Source: Propionivibrio dicarboxylicus (GTDB lineage Bacteria; Pseudomonadota; Gammaproteobacteria; Burkholderiales; Rhodocyclaceae). From it: a DNA stretch of 50,050 nt. Positions 25,496 through 34,147 of the stretch are shown here, in pieces (position 1 is the first letter of the stretch; every line of letters starts with the position of its first letter). The stretch spans positions 1-50,050 of the forward strand of contig CAMDMZ010000034.1 of the NCBI GenBank assembly GCA_945902805.1. The letters are read 5' to 3'. The notes beneath the pieces were generated by a model. It saw nothing but the letters and a program-made list of their open reading frames with translations, searched no databases and was not told the DNA's origin. The position numbers and the translations under genes are program-made.

Positions 25496-25607
25496 CGCGT
25501 GATACCATGCCTCGTCCAAGAAACTACCCACCGAAACGCGCCACATCAATGCGCCTTAACAGCGCCCGACGCCGCCCTCAATTCCACGTTAACAATCCGT
25601 ACCTGCC

Positions 25608-25784
25608 ATGCAACTTTCTTTCGCTCTGCTGCTTTTTCCGCTCGCCTTGATCCTGTCCGGCTGTGGCACCAAGGGTCCGCTGACGCTGACACCGCCGGCA
25701 CCCAAAGCCACGACGGCGAAACCAGCTCCGACGCCATCGACGACTGATGATAGCAGCCGCGCTGCGACCGGAGCCAAACCATGA
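25608..25784 (+). CDS. lptM: Small lipoprotein LptM (YifL family)
   Basis: A 58-residue lipoprotein: signal peptide MQLSFALLLFPLALILSGC with the lipobox LSGC (lipidated C19). The mature part begins CGTKGPLTLTPPAP, the hallmark of the LptM/YifL family, and continues with a Pro/Ala/Thr-rich tail. In E. coli LptM helps the LptD/LptE outer-membrane LPS translocon to mature. It lies between divergent cyaY and lysA, its usual place, and its stop overlaps the lysA start by 4 bases. Confidence 0.9.
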   Translation: MQLSFALLLFPLALILSGCGTKGPLTLTPPAPKATTAKPAPTPSTTDDSSRAATGAKP

Positions 25785-27046
25785 ACTCCCTTGCCCTGGA
25801 CACGGCTTGTTCGTCTATTGAAGGTGTCACGCTTGACTCGGTGGCGGCGAATTTCGGCACGCCCTGTTATGTCTATTCCCGCGCTGCACTCACGGCGGCC
25901 TACGCCGGCTACCGTGATGCACTTGCGGCACAAGGCCTGCTCGAACGGTCGCTGATCTGCTATGCGGTGAAGGCCAACTCCAATCTGGCGATCCTTAACG
26001 TGTTCGCGCGCCTTGGCGCTGGCTTCGACATCGTCTCGGGCGGCGAAATGGCACGCGTCCTCGCCGCAGGTGGCAATCCGGCCAAGATCGTCTTTTCCGG
26101 AGTCGGCAAATCGGCTGCTGAAATGCGTGCAGCGCTGGAAGCCGGCATTCATTGTTTCAACGTTGAATCAGCGAATGAACTTGAGCTCTTGAACTCGGTC
26201 GCACTTGAACTCGGCCACCGCGCCCCGGTTTCCTTCCGTGTCAATCCGGATGTCGATCCCAAGACCCACCCCTATATTTCGACCGGCTTGAAATCTTCCA
26301 AATTCGGCGTGGCCTTTACCGATGCGCCCGCGCTCTATCGCCGGGCGGCCTCGCTGCCGGGCATCACGGTCAAGGGTATCGACTGCCACATCGGCTCGCA
26401 ACTGCTCGATCCGGCACCGGCCGCCGAAGCCACCGACAAGTTGCTCGATTTGGTCGACCGTCTCGCGGCTGATGGCATTGTGCTGGAACACATCGACGTC
26501 GGCGGCGGCATGGGAATCACCTATCGCGCTGACGAACCGGCACCGGCAGCGGCGGACTATCTCGCACCGATGCTGTCGCGCCTAGTCAAGCGCACCGAAA
26601 AGCTGATCTTCGAGCCTGGTCGTTCCCTGGTCGGCAATGCCGGCCTGCTGCTGACGCGCGTCATGACGCTTAAGCCCGGTGAAGAAAAACATTTTGCCGT
26701 GGTCGATGCAGCGATGAACGATCTGATGCGACCGGCCTTGTACGACGCCTGGCATGAGATCGAAAAAGTCGGTTCTGGCGACACGGCGGCAACCGCCCAG
26801 ACCTGGGAAATCGTCGGCCCGATCTGCGAATCCGGCGACTTCCTCGGCCACGACCGCGAACTGGCGCTGGCCCAAGGCGATCTGCTGGCGATCAAATCGG
26901 CCGGCGCCTACGGCATGGCGATGGCCTCGAACTACAACACTCGGCCACGCGCCGCTGAAGTGATGATCGATGGCGATCAGGTACATCTGATCCGGCGCCG
27001 TGAAACAGTCAGCGAACTGTTTGCCCTGGAATCAGCCCTCCCCTGA
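25781..27046 (+). CDS. lysA: Diaminopimelate decarboxylase
   Basis: A 421-residue PLP enzyme that decarboxylates meso-diaminopimelate to lysine, the last step of lysine synthesis. The PLP lysine is K64 in CYAVKANSN. Also present are the GGEMARVLAAG, HIGSQLLD and HIDVGGGMGI segments, EPGRSLVGNAG for phosphate binding, and the catalytic Cys region CESGDFLG. Length is normal for fold-type III decarboxylases of this family. It starts by overlapping the lptM stop. A dispersed-repeat copy is translated EKVGSGDTA in the variable loop just before the conserved VGPICESGDF. Confidence 0.96.
   Translation: MNSLALDTACSSIEGVTLDSVAANFGTPCYVYSRAALTAAYAGYRDALAAQGLLERSLICYAVKANSNLAILNVFARLGAGFDIVSGGEMARVLAAGGNPAKIVFSGVGKSAAEMRAALEAGIHCFNVESANELELLNSVALELGHRAPVSFRVNPDVDPKTHPYISTGLKSSKFGVAFTDAPALYRRAASLPGITVKGIDCHIGSQLLDPAPAAEATDKLLDLVDRLAADGIVLEHIDVGGGMGITYRADEPAPAAADYLAPMLSRLVKRTEKLIFEPGRSLVGNAGLLLTRVMTLKPGEEKHFAVVDAAMNDLMRPALYDAWHEIEKVGSGDTAATAQTWEIVGPICESGDFLGHDRELALAQGDLLAIKSAGAYGMAMASNYNTRPRAAEVMIDGDQVHLIRRRETVSELFALESALP
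26762..26789 (-). repeat. Dispersed short repeat, copy 7 (inside lysA)
   Basis: Inverse orientation; begins GAAAAAGTCGGTTCTGG on the plus strand. Translated EKVGSGDTAA, almost the same peptide as the copy in prmC, although the two proteins are unrelated. Confidence 0.68.
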
Positions 27047-27061
27047 CCGGGAACTTCCATC

Positions 27062-28225
27062 ATGACCAAGGCCCGTAGCGTATTTGTCACGCTAGCCGTT
27101 GTCGCACTTGGTGCCGCAGCGGCCTGGTACCAATTCGGCAAGGGTGGTAGTGCACCCAATACTGCCGGTAAAAAACCCGCCGGTGCCGGGCCAGTGCCCG
27201 TGACCCTGGCCATCGCCGAGTCGCGCGACATGCCGCTGCTGCTGGAAGTCACCGGCCGTACCGAGGCCTCGGCCAGTGTGACGCTGAAGGCCCGCATTGA
27301 CGGTCAGGTGCAATCAGTCGCGTTCGTTGATGGGCAAGCGGTCAAGGCCGGCGAAATCCTGCTGCAACTCGATCCCGCCGACTATCAGGCACGTCTGGCC
27401 CAGGCCGAGGCCAATGCCGCCAAAAGTCAGGCACAACTGGCAAAATCCCGCGCCGATCTCGAGCGCACCATCGCCTTGAAAGCCAAGGGCTTCGTTTCGG
27501 ATGAAAAGGTCGGCGAGATGCGAACTACGCTCGCTGCCACCGAGGCGAGCGCCAAGGCAGATGCCGCTGCCACCGGTCTCGCGCGCCTGCAGCTCGGCTA
27601 CACCACGATCCGGGCGCCGTTCACCGGGTCCATCGGTGCCCGGCTGGTCTTTCCCGGCAGCGCCGTGAAGATCAATGACACCGCACTGGCGGTCGTCAAT
27701 AGCGTGCAGCCCTTGAATGTCAGCTTCGGCGTCCCAGAGAAATACCTGCCCCAGTTGCGCGCCGGCATGACTGAAAAGAAACTGCCACGAGCGACGATTT
27801 CCCTGCCCGGTTCCCCGTTGCGCATGGAAGGCGAGGTCCGCTTTCTCGACAATGCCGTGGATGCCAGCACTGGCACGATACAGCTCAAGGCCATGCTGCC
27901 AAATGGCGGGGGCACGCTGGCCAGTGGCCAATTGGTCAGCGTCAGTCTGGTCCTTGGCACCTTCAAGGATGCGGTCGTGATTCCCGCCGAGGCGGTCCAG
28001 CAAGGCGCCAATGGTCCCTTCGTGTATATCGCCAAGGAAGGGGCTGCGGAGTTGCGCCCGGTGCGCGTCGCGGCGACGCAGAAGACCCTGGCCATCGTCG
28101 CCGAAGGAGTCGGCGCTGGCGAAAAGGTGGTCACGGAAGGCCAACTGCGTCTGGTTCCGGGCGCAAAGCTGAAACCGGCCGGCGAAGGCAAGCCCGACAG
28201 CGACAGACAGCCGGCCAAGTCCTAA
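27062..28225 (+). CDS. RND efflux periplasmic adaptor (membrane fusion protein)
   Basis: A 387-residue HlyD/AcrA-type adaptor linking an inner-membrane RND pump to an outer-membrane channel. It starts with a single N-terminal hydrophobic anchor (SVFVTLAVVALGAAAAWY) and no lipobox. The lipoyl and hairpin domain follows, with VEVTGRTEASASVTL-type and ARIDGQVQSVAFVDGQAVK sequences and a coiled-coil ADYQARLAQAEANAAKSQ region, then the beta-barrel half TIRAPFTGSIGARLVFPG. It ends 10 bases before the RND gene. No TolC-like channel gene is in this cluster, so a general one is probably used. Substrate unknown. Confidence 0.9.
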   Translation: MTKARSVFVTLAVVALGAAAAWYQFGKGGSAPNTAGKKPAGAGPVPVTLAIAESRDMPLLLEVTGRTEASASVTLKARIDGQVQSVAFVDGQAVKAGEILLQLDPADYQARLAQAEANAAKSQAQLAKSRADLERTIALKAKGFVSDEKVGEMRTTLAATEASAKADAAATGLARLQLGYTTIRAPFTGSIGARLVFPGSAVKINDTALAVVNSVQPLNVSFGVPEKYLPQLRAGMTEKKLPRATISLPGSPLRMEGEVRFLDNAVDASTGTIQLKAMLPNGGGTLASGQLVSVSLVLGTFKDAVVIPAEAVQQGANGPFVYIAKEGAAELRPVRVAATQKTLAIVAEGVGAGEKVVTEGQLRLVPGAKLKPAGEGKPDSDRQPAKS

Positions 28226-28235
28226 GGGCCGACGC

Positions 28236-31200
28236 ATGCAACTGCCCGAACTCTGTATCCGCCGCCCGGTAATGACCACGCTGCTCATGGCGGCGTTCCT
28301 GATTTTTGGCATCGTCGCTTATCGGGCGCTTCCGGTTTCCGAACTGCCCAACGTCGATTTCCCGACCATCTCGGTCTCCGCGCAACTGCCCGGAGCCTCG
28401 CCGGAAACCATGGCCGCCGCCGTGGCCACCCCGCTCGAAGGGCAGTTCTCGACCATTGCCGGGCTGGATTCGATGACCTCGACCAGCGCCCAGGGCAGCA
28501 GCGTCATTACCCTGCAATTTGCGCTCGACCGCAACATCGATGCTGCCGCCCAGGATGTGCAATCCGCCATCGCCGCCGCACAACGCAAGCTGCCGCCGGA
28601 CATGCCGACGCCGCCGTCCTTCCGCAAGGTCAATCCGGCCGATTCGCCGGTGTTCTACATCGCCATGTACTCGGCGACATTGCCGACATGGACAGTCAAC
28701 GAGTACGCCGAAACGCAGCTGGCACAACGGCTATCGACCATCCAGGGGATTGCCCAGGTGCAGGTTTTTGGCGCGCAGAAATTTGCCGTGCGCATCCAGG
28801 CCGATCCGGCCCAGTTGGCGTCGCGCGGCATCGGCATCGACGAAGTGCAACAAGCGGTCAAGGGGGCGAACGTCAACCTGCCCTTGGGTACCATGGATGG
28901 CGCACGCCAGAGCTACGCGCTCAAGGCCAACGGACAATTGATCAATGCCGCCGCGTTCCGCCCACTGACCGTAGCGTATCGCAACGGGGTGCCGGTGAAA
29001 CTCGAAGAACTGGCGAACGTCATCGACAGCGTCGAGAACGCCAAGGTCGCCGCCTGGTTCAACGACCGTCGTACCATCATGCTGGCCGTCATGCGCCAAC
29101 CCGGTGCCAATACGGTCGAAACAGTCGACGCGATCAAGCGTGTGCTGCCCAACTTCCAGGCCAAGCTGCCGGCTTCGATCGAGTTGCAAGTGCATTACGA
29201 CCGCAGTGCTTCCATTCGCGAATCGATCAACGACGTTCAATTCACCCTGATCCTGGCCGGCTTCCTGGTCATCCTCGTGATCCTGCTTTTCTTGCGCAAT
29301 CTTTCGGCCACCATCATTCCCAGTCTGGCGCTGCCGATTTCCATCATTGGCACCTTTGCCGTCATGCACGTGCTGGGCTACAGCCTGGACAACCTCTCGC
29401 TGCTGGCGCTGACGCTGGCGGTCGGTTTCGTCGTCGATGACGCCATCGTCATGTTGGAGAACATCGTGCGCCATGTCGAGGCCGGCATGGAACCTTTCCA
29501 GGCCGCCATTCTCGGCTCGCGCGAGATCGGCTTCACCATCATTTCGATGACGATTTCGCTGATCGCCGTGTTCATCCCGGTGCTGTTCATGAGCGGGATC
29601 GTCGGCCGCCTGCTACACGAATTTGCCGTCACCATCTGCGCTGCAATCCTGGTTTCCGGCTTTGTCTCGCTGACCTTGACCCCGATGCTGGCAAGTCGTT
29701 ATTTGCGCCACACCCCGAACGAGCAGCATGGTCGCGTCTTCATGGCTTTCGAGCGCTTTTTCGATGCCCTATTGGCGGGTTATCGCCACTCGCTGACCTG
29801 GGCTGTCAGCCATCCGCGCACCGTCATCGTCTCGTTTGTGCTGACGCTGGCGGTCACCATCGGTCTATTCGGCGCCGTACCCAAGGACTTCCTGCCCAGT
29901 GGTGACAGCGGCCAGATCATCGCTACCACCGAAGGTCCCCAGGATGTCTCGTTTGCCGCCATGGTGCAGCGCCAGCGCACGGTAACCGAGATCCTCGCCG
30001 GCGATCCGGCAGTGAAATCGATGGCATCCTTCGTCGGTGCCACTGGCCCCCGCCCGACCAGTAACACCGGCACGTTGGTGATCAACCTCAAGCCACACGG
30101 CGAACGCACCGAGTCGCCAGACCAGATCATCGCTCGCTTGCGGCCCAAGCTGGCCGCCGTACCCGGGATCCGCGTCTTCCTGCAAAACCCGCCGCCGATC
30201 CGCATCGGCGGACAGATCACCAGCGGCCAGTTCCAATACACGCTGCAAGATGGTGACTTGGCCGAACTCTATCGCTGGAACGACATCCTGCTTGACAAGC
30301 TGCGCCAACTCCCCGGCTTCGTTGACGTCAATACCAATCTCAAGAACCAGAGCCCCGTGATCGCGCTCGAAGTCGACCGGGAACGGCTGGCGCCCCTCGG
30401 CCTAACCTTCGGCCAGGTCGAGGATGCCTTGCAGAGTGCCTTTTCGGCACGCCAGATTTCCACCATTTACGCGGCCACGGCGCAATACCAGGTCATCCTC
30501 GAAGTGGCGCCCGAATTCCAGGCCGATGCCTCGACCCTGGGCAAGCTCTACATCCGCTCCAGCAACGGCAAACTGGTGCCGCTCGACACCGTCGCCCGCA
30601 TCAGCACTGAAACGCAGGCACTCACCGTCAATCATCAGGGCCAACTGCCGTCGGTCACCTTGTCGTTCAACCTGCTACCCGGTGTCTCGCTGGGTGACGC
30701 CGTCGACCGTATCCGCCAGATGGAGCGCGAAGCGAATCTGCCGGTATCGCTCAATACCAGCATGCAGGGCACCGCGCAAGCCTTCGAATCCTCGCTCAAG
30801 GGACTGGGCATGCTGCTGCTGATCGCCATCGTCGTGGTGTACATCGTGCTCGGTATCCTCTACGAAAGCTTTGTTCATCCGCTGACCATTCTTTCCGGTC
30901 TGCCGGCGGCCGGACTCGGCGCGCTGGTCACGCTGCTGGTATTCAAGACCGACCTCAGCCTATACGCTTTCGTCGGCATCATCATGCTGATCGGCATCGT
31001 CAAGAAAAACGCGATCATGATGATCGATTTCGCGCTCGACAAGCAACGCAAGGAAGGCGTCGAGCCGGCCAAGGCCATCTTCGAGGCCTGCCTCGTGCGC
31101 TTCCGGCCGATCATGATGACCACCATGGCGGCGCTGGTCGGCACCCTGCCCATTGCCATCGGCTGGGGCGCCGGTGCCGAGGTGCGGCGCCCACTCGGCC

Positions 31201-31310
31201 TAGCCGTGGTGGGCGGCCTGCTGCTATCGCAATTTCTCACCCTGTATCTGACGCCGGTGGTCTATCTCTATCTCGATCGAATAAGTCGGCGCTGGCAACA
31301 CGGCGCTTAA
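28236..31310 (+). CDS. RND-family multidrug efflux permease
   Basis: A 1024-residue inner-membrane resistance-nodulation-division transporter, close in layout to MdtB/MdtC and MexB. It opens MQLPELCIRRPVMTTLLMA (TM1) and has a large periplasmic loop, then TM2-TM6. The proton-relay acidic pair is in TM4, VGFVVDDAIVMLENIVRH. A second periplasmic loop and TM7-TM12 follow, ending with TM segments near FLTLYLTPVVYLYLDR. The periplasmic domain contains PNVDFPTISVSAQLPGA, as in MdtBC. A diverged repeat copy overlaps the last codons (31279-31306). Confidence 0.93.
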   Translation: MQLPELCIRRPVMTTLLMAAFLIFGIVAYRALPVSELPNVDFPTISVSAQLPGASPETMAAAVATPLEGQFSTIAGLDSMTSTSAQGSSVITLQFALDRNIDAAAQDVQSAIAAAQRKLPPDMPTPPSFRKVNPADSPVFYIAMYSATLPTWTVNEYAETQLAQRLSTIQGIAQVQVFGAQKFAVRIQADPAQLASRGIGIDEVQQAVKGANVNLPLGTMDGARQSYALKANGQLINAAAFRPLTVAYRNGVPVKLEELANVIDSVENAKVAAWFNDRRTIMLAVMRQPGANTVETVDAIKRVLPNFQAKLPASIELQVHYDRSASIRESINDVQFTLILAGFLVILVILLFLRNLSATIIPSLALPISIIGTFAVMHVLGYSLDNLSLLALTLAVGFVVDDAIVMLENIVRHVEAGMEPFQAAILGSREIGFTIISMTISLIAVFIPVLFMSGIVGRLLHEFAVTICAAILVSGFVSLTLTPMLASRYLRHTPNEQHGRVFMAFERFFDALLAGYRHSLTWAVSHPRTVIVSFVLTLAVTIGLFGAVPKDFLPSGDSGQIIATTEGPQDVSFAAMVQRQRTVTEILAGDPAVKSMASFVGATGPRPTSNTGTLVINLKPHGERTESPDQIIARLRPKLAAVPGIRVFLQNPPPIRIGGQITSGQFQYTLQDGDLAELYRWNDILLDKLRQLPGFVDVNTNLKNQSPVIALEVDRERLAPLGLTFGQVEDALQSAFSARQISTIYAATAQYQVILEVAPEFQADASTLGKLYIRSSNGKLVPLDTVARISTETQALTVNHQGQLPSVTLSFNLLPGVSLGDAVDRIRQMEREANLPVSLNTSMQGTAQAFESSLKGLGMLLLIAIVVVYIVLGILYESFVHPLTILSGLPAAGLGALVTLLVFKTDLSLYAFVGIIMLIGIVKKNAIMMIDFALDKQRKEGVEPAKAIFEACLVRFRPIMMTTMAALVGTLPIAIGWGAGAEVRRPLGLAVVGGLLLSQFLTLYLTPVVYLYLDRISRRWQHGA
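31279..31306 (-). repeat. Dispersed short repeat, diverged copy 8 (3' end of the RND gene)
   Basis: Inverse orientation, GAATAAGTCGGCGCTGGC on the plus strand with about five differences from the best copies. It encodes the final residues ISRRWQHGA of the RND protein. Confidence 0.5.
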
Positions 31311-31320
31311 GGAAACATTC

Positions 31321-31782
31321 ATGCGTTTTGCCTCCCTACCCCGCGTCGCCATCCTATCGCTCGGCCTCGCCATCACTGCCTGCAACAGTGCCGCACCGCC
31401 AGACACCTTCCCTGGCCAACCGGTCACCGAACGCAACAAGATCTTCAAACAGATGATTCGCGCCTTCGAGCCCATCGGCCTCATGGCGCGCGGCAAAGAA
31501 CCGTTCGCGGCCGACAAAGCCATCGCCAGCGCCACTGAATTGAAGCAGCTCAGTACCCTGCCGTGGAACCACTTTCCCGCCGGCAGCGACTACGCACCGA
31601 CCAAGGCCAAGGCGGCTATCTGGGAAAAGCCCACCGAGTTCAAGCGCGCGCAAGACGAGTTCGTCGCCGCAGCCGACAAACTGGCCAGTGCCGTGCAAGC
31701 ACGCGAGCTCGACACCCTGCAACCGGCTTACGAGGCCGTGCACCAAAGCTGCTCGTCGTGCCACAAGGCCTTCCGCAGCTAA
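31321..31782 (+). CDS. Monohaem c-type cytochrome lipoprotein (cytochrome c556 / c-prime-like)
   Basis: A 153-residue predicted lipoprotein with a C-terminal haem site. The signal peptide ends in AITAC, so C21 is the likely lipidated residue. The haem-binding motif CSSCH is at C144-H148, only 5 residues from the C-terminus, as in the cytochrome c'/c556 family. The intervening region is helical and begins with KIFKQMIRAFEPIG, where the M/I near the start could supply the axial position. AAGGAAA precedes the ATG, 10 bases after the RND gene, so it may be co-transcribed with the pump. Function is unknown; c556-like proteins are usually electron carriers or gas-binding proteins. Confidence 0.78.
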   Translation: MRFASLPRVAILSLGLAITACNSAAPPDTFPGQPVTERNKIFKQMIRAFEPIGLMARGKEPFAADKAIASATELKQLSTLPWNHFPAGSDYAPTKAKAAIWEKPTEFKRAQDEFVAAADKLASAVQARELDTLQPAYEAVHQSCSSCHKAFRS

Positions 31783-31836
31783 AGAGTCGGGACCGAAGGG
31801 AATCCCCTTTTCGGGACCGATGGCGAGACGGCGCCG
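31781..31836 (-). repeat. Dispersed repeat, long form with hairpin (between the cytochrome gene and psd)
   Basis: On the plus strand it runs from AGAGTCGGGACC through CCCCTTTTCGGGACC to GGCGAGACGGCGCC. It is the inverse of the long copy at 4444-4497, differing at few positions, and it lies in a gap here. The centre CCGAAGGG/CCCCTTTTCGG folds into a hairpin. Confidence 0.65.
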
Positions 31837-31878
31837 GGTATTGCTAAGATGCCGGCTTCCGTCCATCACCACTTGCCC

Positions 31879-32727
31879 ATGTCTGATCGCCTCGCCGTAC
31901 TGCCCCAATATCTACTCCCCAAGCAGGCACTGACCCTGCTTGCCGGCGCCCTCTCCTCGGCGCATGGCGGCGCATTGACGACGCAGTTGATCCGCTGGTT
32001 CGTCGCGCGTTATGGCGTCAATATGAGCGAAGCGGCGAATCCCGATATCGCCAGCTACGCCACATTCAACGAGTTTTTTACCCGGCCACTAAAGCCCGAA
32101 GCGCGTCCGCTGGCGACATCCGAGCTGATTTGTCCGGTCGACGGCGCGATCAGCCAATTCGGTGCCATCGCGCGCGACCAGTTGTTCCAGGCCAAAGGAC
32201 ACACCTACTCGACAACCGCCTTGGTGGGCGGCGATGCCACTCTGGCCGCCGCATTCGAGAATGGCCGCTTTGCCTGTCTATACCTGAGCCCCAAGGATTA
32301 CCACCGTATCCACATGCCCTGCACCGGGCGGCTGCAGCGCATGATTTATATTCCGGGCGATCTGTTTTCGGTCAATCCGACCACCGCACGCGGCATCCCC
32401 GGGCTCTTCGCCCGCAATGAACGCGTGGTCTGCGTCTTCGATTCGGAGCGTGGCCCGTTCGTAATGGTGTTGGTCGGCGCCACCATCGTCGGCAGTATGG
32501 CCACGGTCTGGCACGGCGTGGTCAATCCACCGCGCCCTGGCAAGCTGCGCGACTGGCACTACCCGGAAAGCAAAATCCTCTTGCCGCAAGGCGCAGAAAT
32601 GGGGCGCTTTTTATTGGGCTCCACCGTCGTCATGCTCTTTCCCGCGCAGTTTGGCGACCAAACACTCGCTTTCAATCCGAGCTGGGCGCCGGGCAAAGCC
32701 ATACGCATGGGCGAGGCCATGGCATGA
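31879..32727 (+). CDS. psd: Phosphatidylserine decarboxylase proenzyme
   Basis: A 282-residue pyruvoyl-dependent membrane enzyme converting phosphatidylserine to phosphatidylethanolamine. The self-cleavage site is LGST at about 246-249, where the Ser becomes the pyruvoyl group. Strongly conserved blocks are YATFNEFFTRPLKP, CPVDGAISQFG, KGHTYS, YLSPKDYHRIHMPC and IPGDLFSVNPTTA. ATG 31879 (MSDRLAVLPQYLLPK) matches the family N-terminus; an in-frame ATG at 31849 would add 10 residues. Its stop overlaps the next gene by 4 bases. It resembles the E. coli type rather than the short Psd of Gram-positives. Confidence 0.95.
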   Translation: MSDRLAVLPQYLLPKQALTLLAGALSSAHGGALTTQLIRWFVARYGVNMSEAANPDIASYATFNEFFTRPLKPEARPLATSELICPVDGAISQFGAIARDQLFQAKGHTYSTTALVGGDATLAAAFENGRFACLYLSPKDYHRIHMPCTGRLQRMIYIPGDLFSVNPTTARGIPGLFARNERVVCVFDSERGPFVMVLVGATIVGSMATVWHGVVNPPRPGKLRDWHYPESKILLPQGAEMGRFLLGSTVVMLFPAQFGDQTLAFNPSWAPGKAIRMGEAMA

Positions 32728-33494
32728 GGATGAACTGGGTACGTTTTGAACGCGATGGCGGGCCAGGTTTCGGCCAACTCGACGGCGCCGATATCATCGT
32801 CTGCGCCGGAGATATGTTCGCCGCGCCGTCGCTAACGGGCGAGCGCGTGCCGCTGGCCAACGTCCGGCTATTGACGCCCTGCGTGCCGACCAAGATGATC
32901 GGACTGTGGAACAACTTCGCCGAACGGGCAGCGAAAGAAGGCCTGCAGCGCCCCGCGCATCCGCTGTATTTCCTCAAGGCGAATAGCTGTTTCGCCGCCA
33001 ATGGAGCGACGATTCGGCGCCCAACCGGCTACACCGGACAAGTGGTGTCCGAAGCCGAACTCGGCATCGTTATCGGCCGCCGCTGTACTGCGGTTTCGGT
33101 CGCAGCAGCGCCCGAATTTGTTTTCGGCTACACCGGCGTCAACGACGTCACCGCCCGCGATCTCATGCGCACCGATCCCGCCTTTGTGCACTGGACGCGC
33201 GCCAAAAGCTTCGACACCTTCGGCGTGTTCGGCCCGACCATTGCTACCGAACTCGATACCGCCAACCTGCGGGTGCGCGCCGTACTCGACGGGCAAACCG
33301 TCCAGGACTATCCGGTCAGCGACATGTTCTTTTCGCCGCTGGAGATCGTCAGCCACCTATCGCACGACATGTCCCTGGAACCCGGCGACGTCATCGCCTG
33401 CGGCACATCGGTCGGCGCCGGAGCGATGCCAGACGGGGCGCTGATAGAAGTCGTAATCGACGGCATCGGGTGCCTACGCAACCGGGTGGCGTGA
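32724..33494 (+). CDS. Fumarylacetoacetate hydrolase-family protein
   Basis: A 256-residue FAH-superfamily enzyme, a group that includes 2-hydroxyhepta-2,4-diene-1,7-dioate isomerase/decarboxylase, oxaloacetate tautomerase and other enzymes acting on ring-cleavage products. Metal-binding acidic residues are in VSEAELGIVIG and GVNDVTARD. The KSFDTFGVFGPTIAT, PSLEIVSHLS-like and GDVIACGTSVGAG segments are conserved in the family. The start overlaps psd by 4 bases. Substrate cannot be told from sequence, and the family has few substrate-diagnostic residues. The neighbouring psd is not an obvious pathway partner. Confidence 0.82.
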   Translation: MRMNWVRFERDGGPGFGQLDGADIIVCAGDMFAAPSLTGERVPLANVRLLTPCVPTKMIGLWNNFAERAAKEGLQRPAHPLYFLKANSCFAANGATIRRPTGYTGQVVSEAELGIVIGRRCTAVSVAAAPEFVFGYTGVNDVTARDLMRTDPAFVHWTRAKSFDTFGVFGPTIATELDTANLRVRAVLDGQTVQDYPVSDMFFSPLEIVSHLSHDMSLEPGDVIACGTSVGAGAMPDGALIEVVIDGIGCLRNRVA

Positions 33495-33528
33495 GTCGCG
33501 GAAAAGTGTAACGCCGGCTTAGTCGGTG

Positions 33529-34029
33529 CTACGAATTGCCAACACGAACCTTGATTCCGCGCGAGCCAAAGCTGAATCCATTCTTCGCCAGGTATTTTCG
33601 AACCAGATCTTCAATGATCTCATCAACCGTGGTTTTTTGCTCTATGGCGATCAGGTGGAGTTGTTTGTCCAGCCATTGATCGACGTCGATGGTCAAGCGC
33701 CGACGTCCCATCGGCGCAGACGGGACCCCATCGTAATCGCCCTCGGATGACCCGGATCGCAGAGTCGCATTGACATGCTGGACGTTCTGGACGGGGAGGG
33801 TCTTGGCTTCGGCAAAGGCCAACGCGGCATCAAAATTGATGGCCGACCGCCGGTCGCCAAGCGGAAGGAAACTTGCCTGCTTATCGGTTGCTGATGCCTT
33901 AGCTCCTTCCGACCCGGCGTTAGCCACGCCCTGCACGTCCTGAACGTCGTGAGCGGTCTTGGCTTCGGCGAAAGACAAAGCCGCCTCAAAGTTGATGATT
34001 GGCTTCCTGATGATCAAATCTTTGCTCAT
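33529..34029 (-). CDS. Ribbon-helix-helix-type protein with a duplicated N-terminal motif, ParA partner candidate
   Basis: A 166-residue protein I cannot assign to a named family. The C-terminal part has RRRLTIDVDQWLDKQLHLIA and VDEIIEDLVRKYLAK: a beta-strand followed by two helices, as in ribbon-helix-helix DNA-binding proteins. The N-terminal part holds two near-identical copies of a motif, INFEAALSFAEAKT (about 12-25) and INFDAALAFAEAKT (about 64-77), each followed by VQ-x-VQ-x-V. It is downstream of the ParA-like gene by 118 bases on the same strand, the arrangement of a ParA plus small DNA-binding partner. Whether it is a centromere-binding protein or an adaptor to a cargo is unknown. 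The start, ATG 34029, has only a weak ribosome site. Confidence 0.6.
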   Translation of the reverse strand: MSKDLIIRKPIINFEAALSFAEAKTAHDVQDVQGVANAGSEGAKASATDKQASFLPLGDRRSAINFDAALAFAEAKTLPVQNVQHVNATLRSGSSEGDYDGVPSAPMGRRRLTIDVDQWLDKQLHLIAIEQKTTVDEIIEDLVRKYLAKNGFSFGSRGIKVRVGNS

Positions 34030-34147
34030 TGTCTGCTCGGACTATTTTTTACCGGGGTTCGCGCATTAGTCTTTTGATTCTGGTTTCCGCTTCCGCCAAT
34101 TCAGAGCGAAACGCAGAAAAACACCATCGGCACACCATCAAGTTTCA

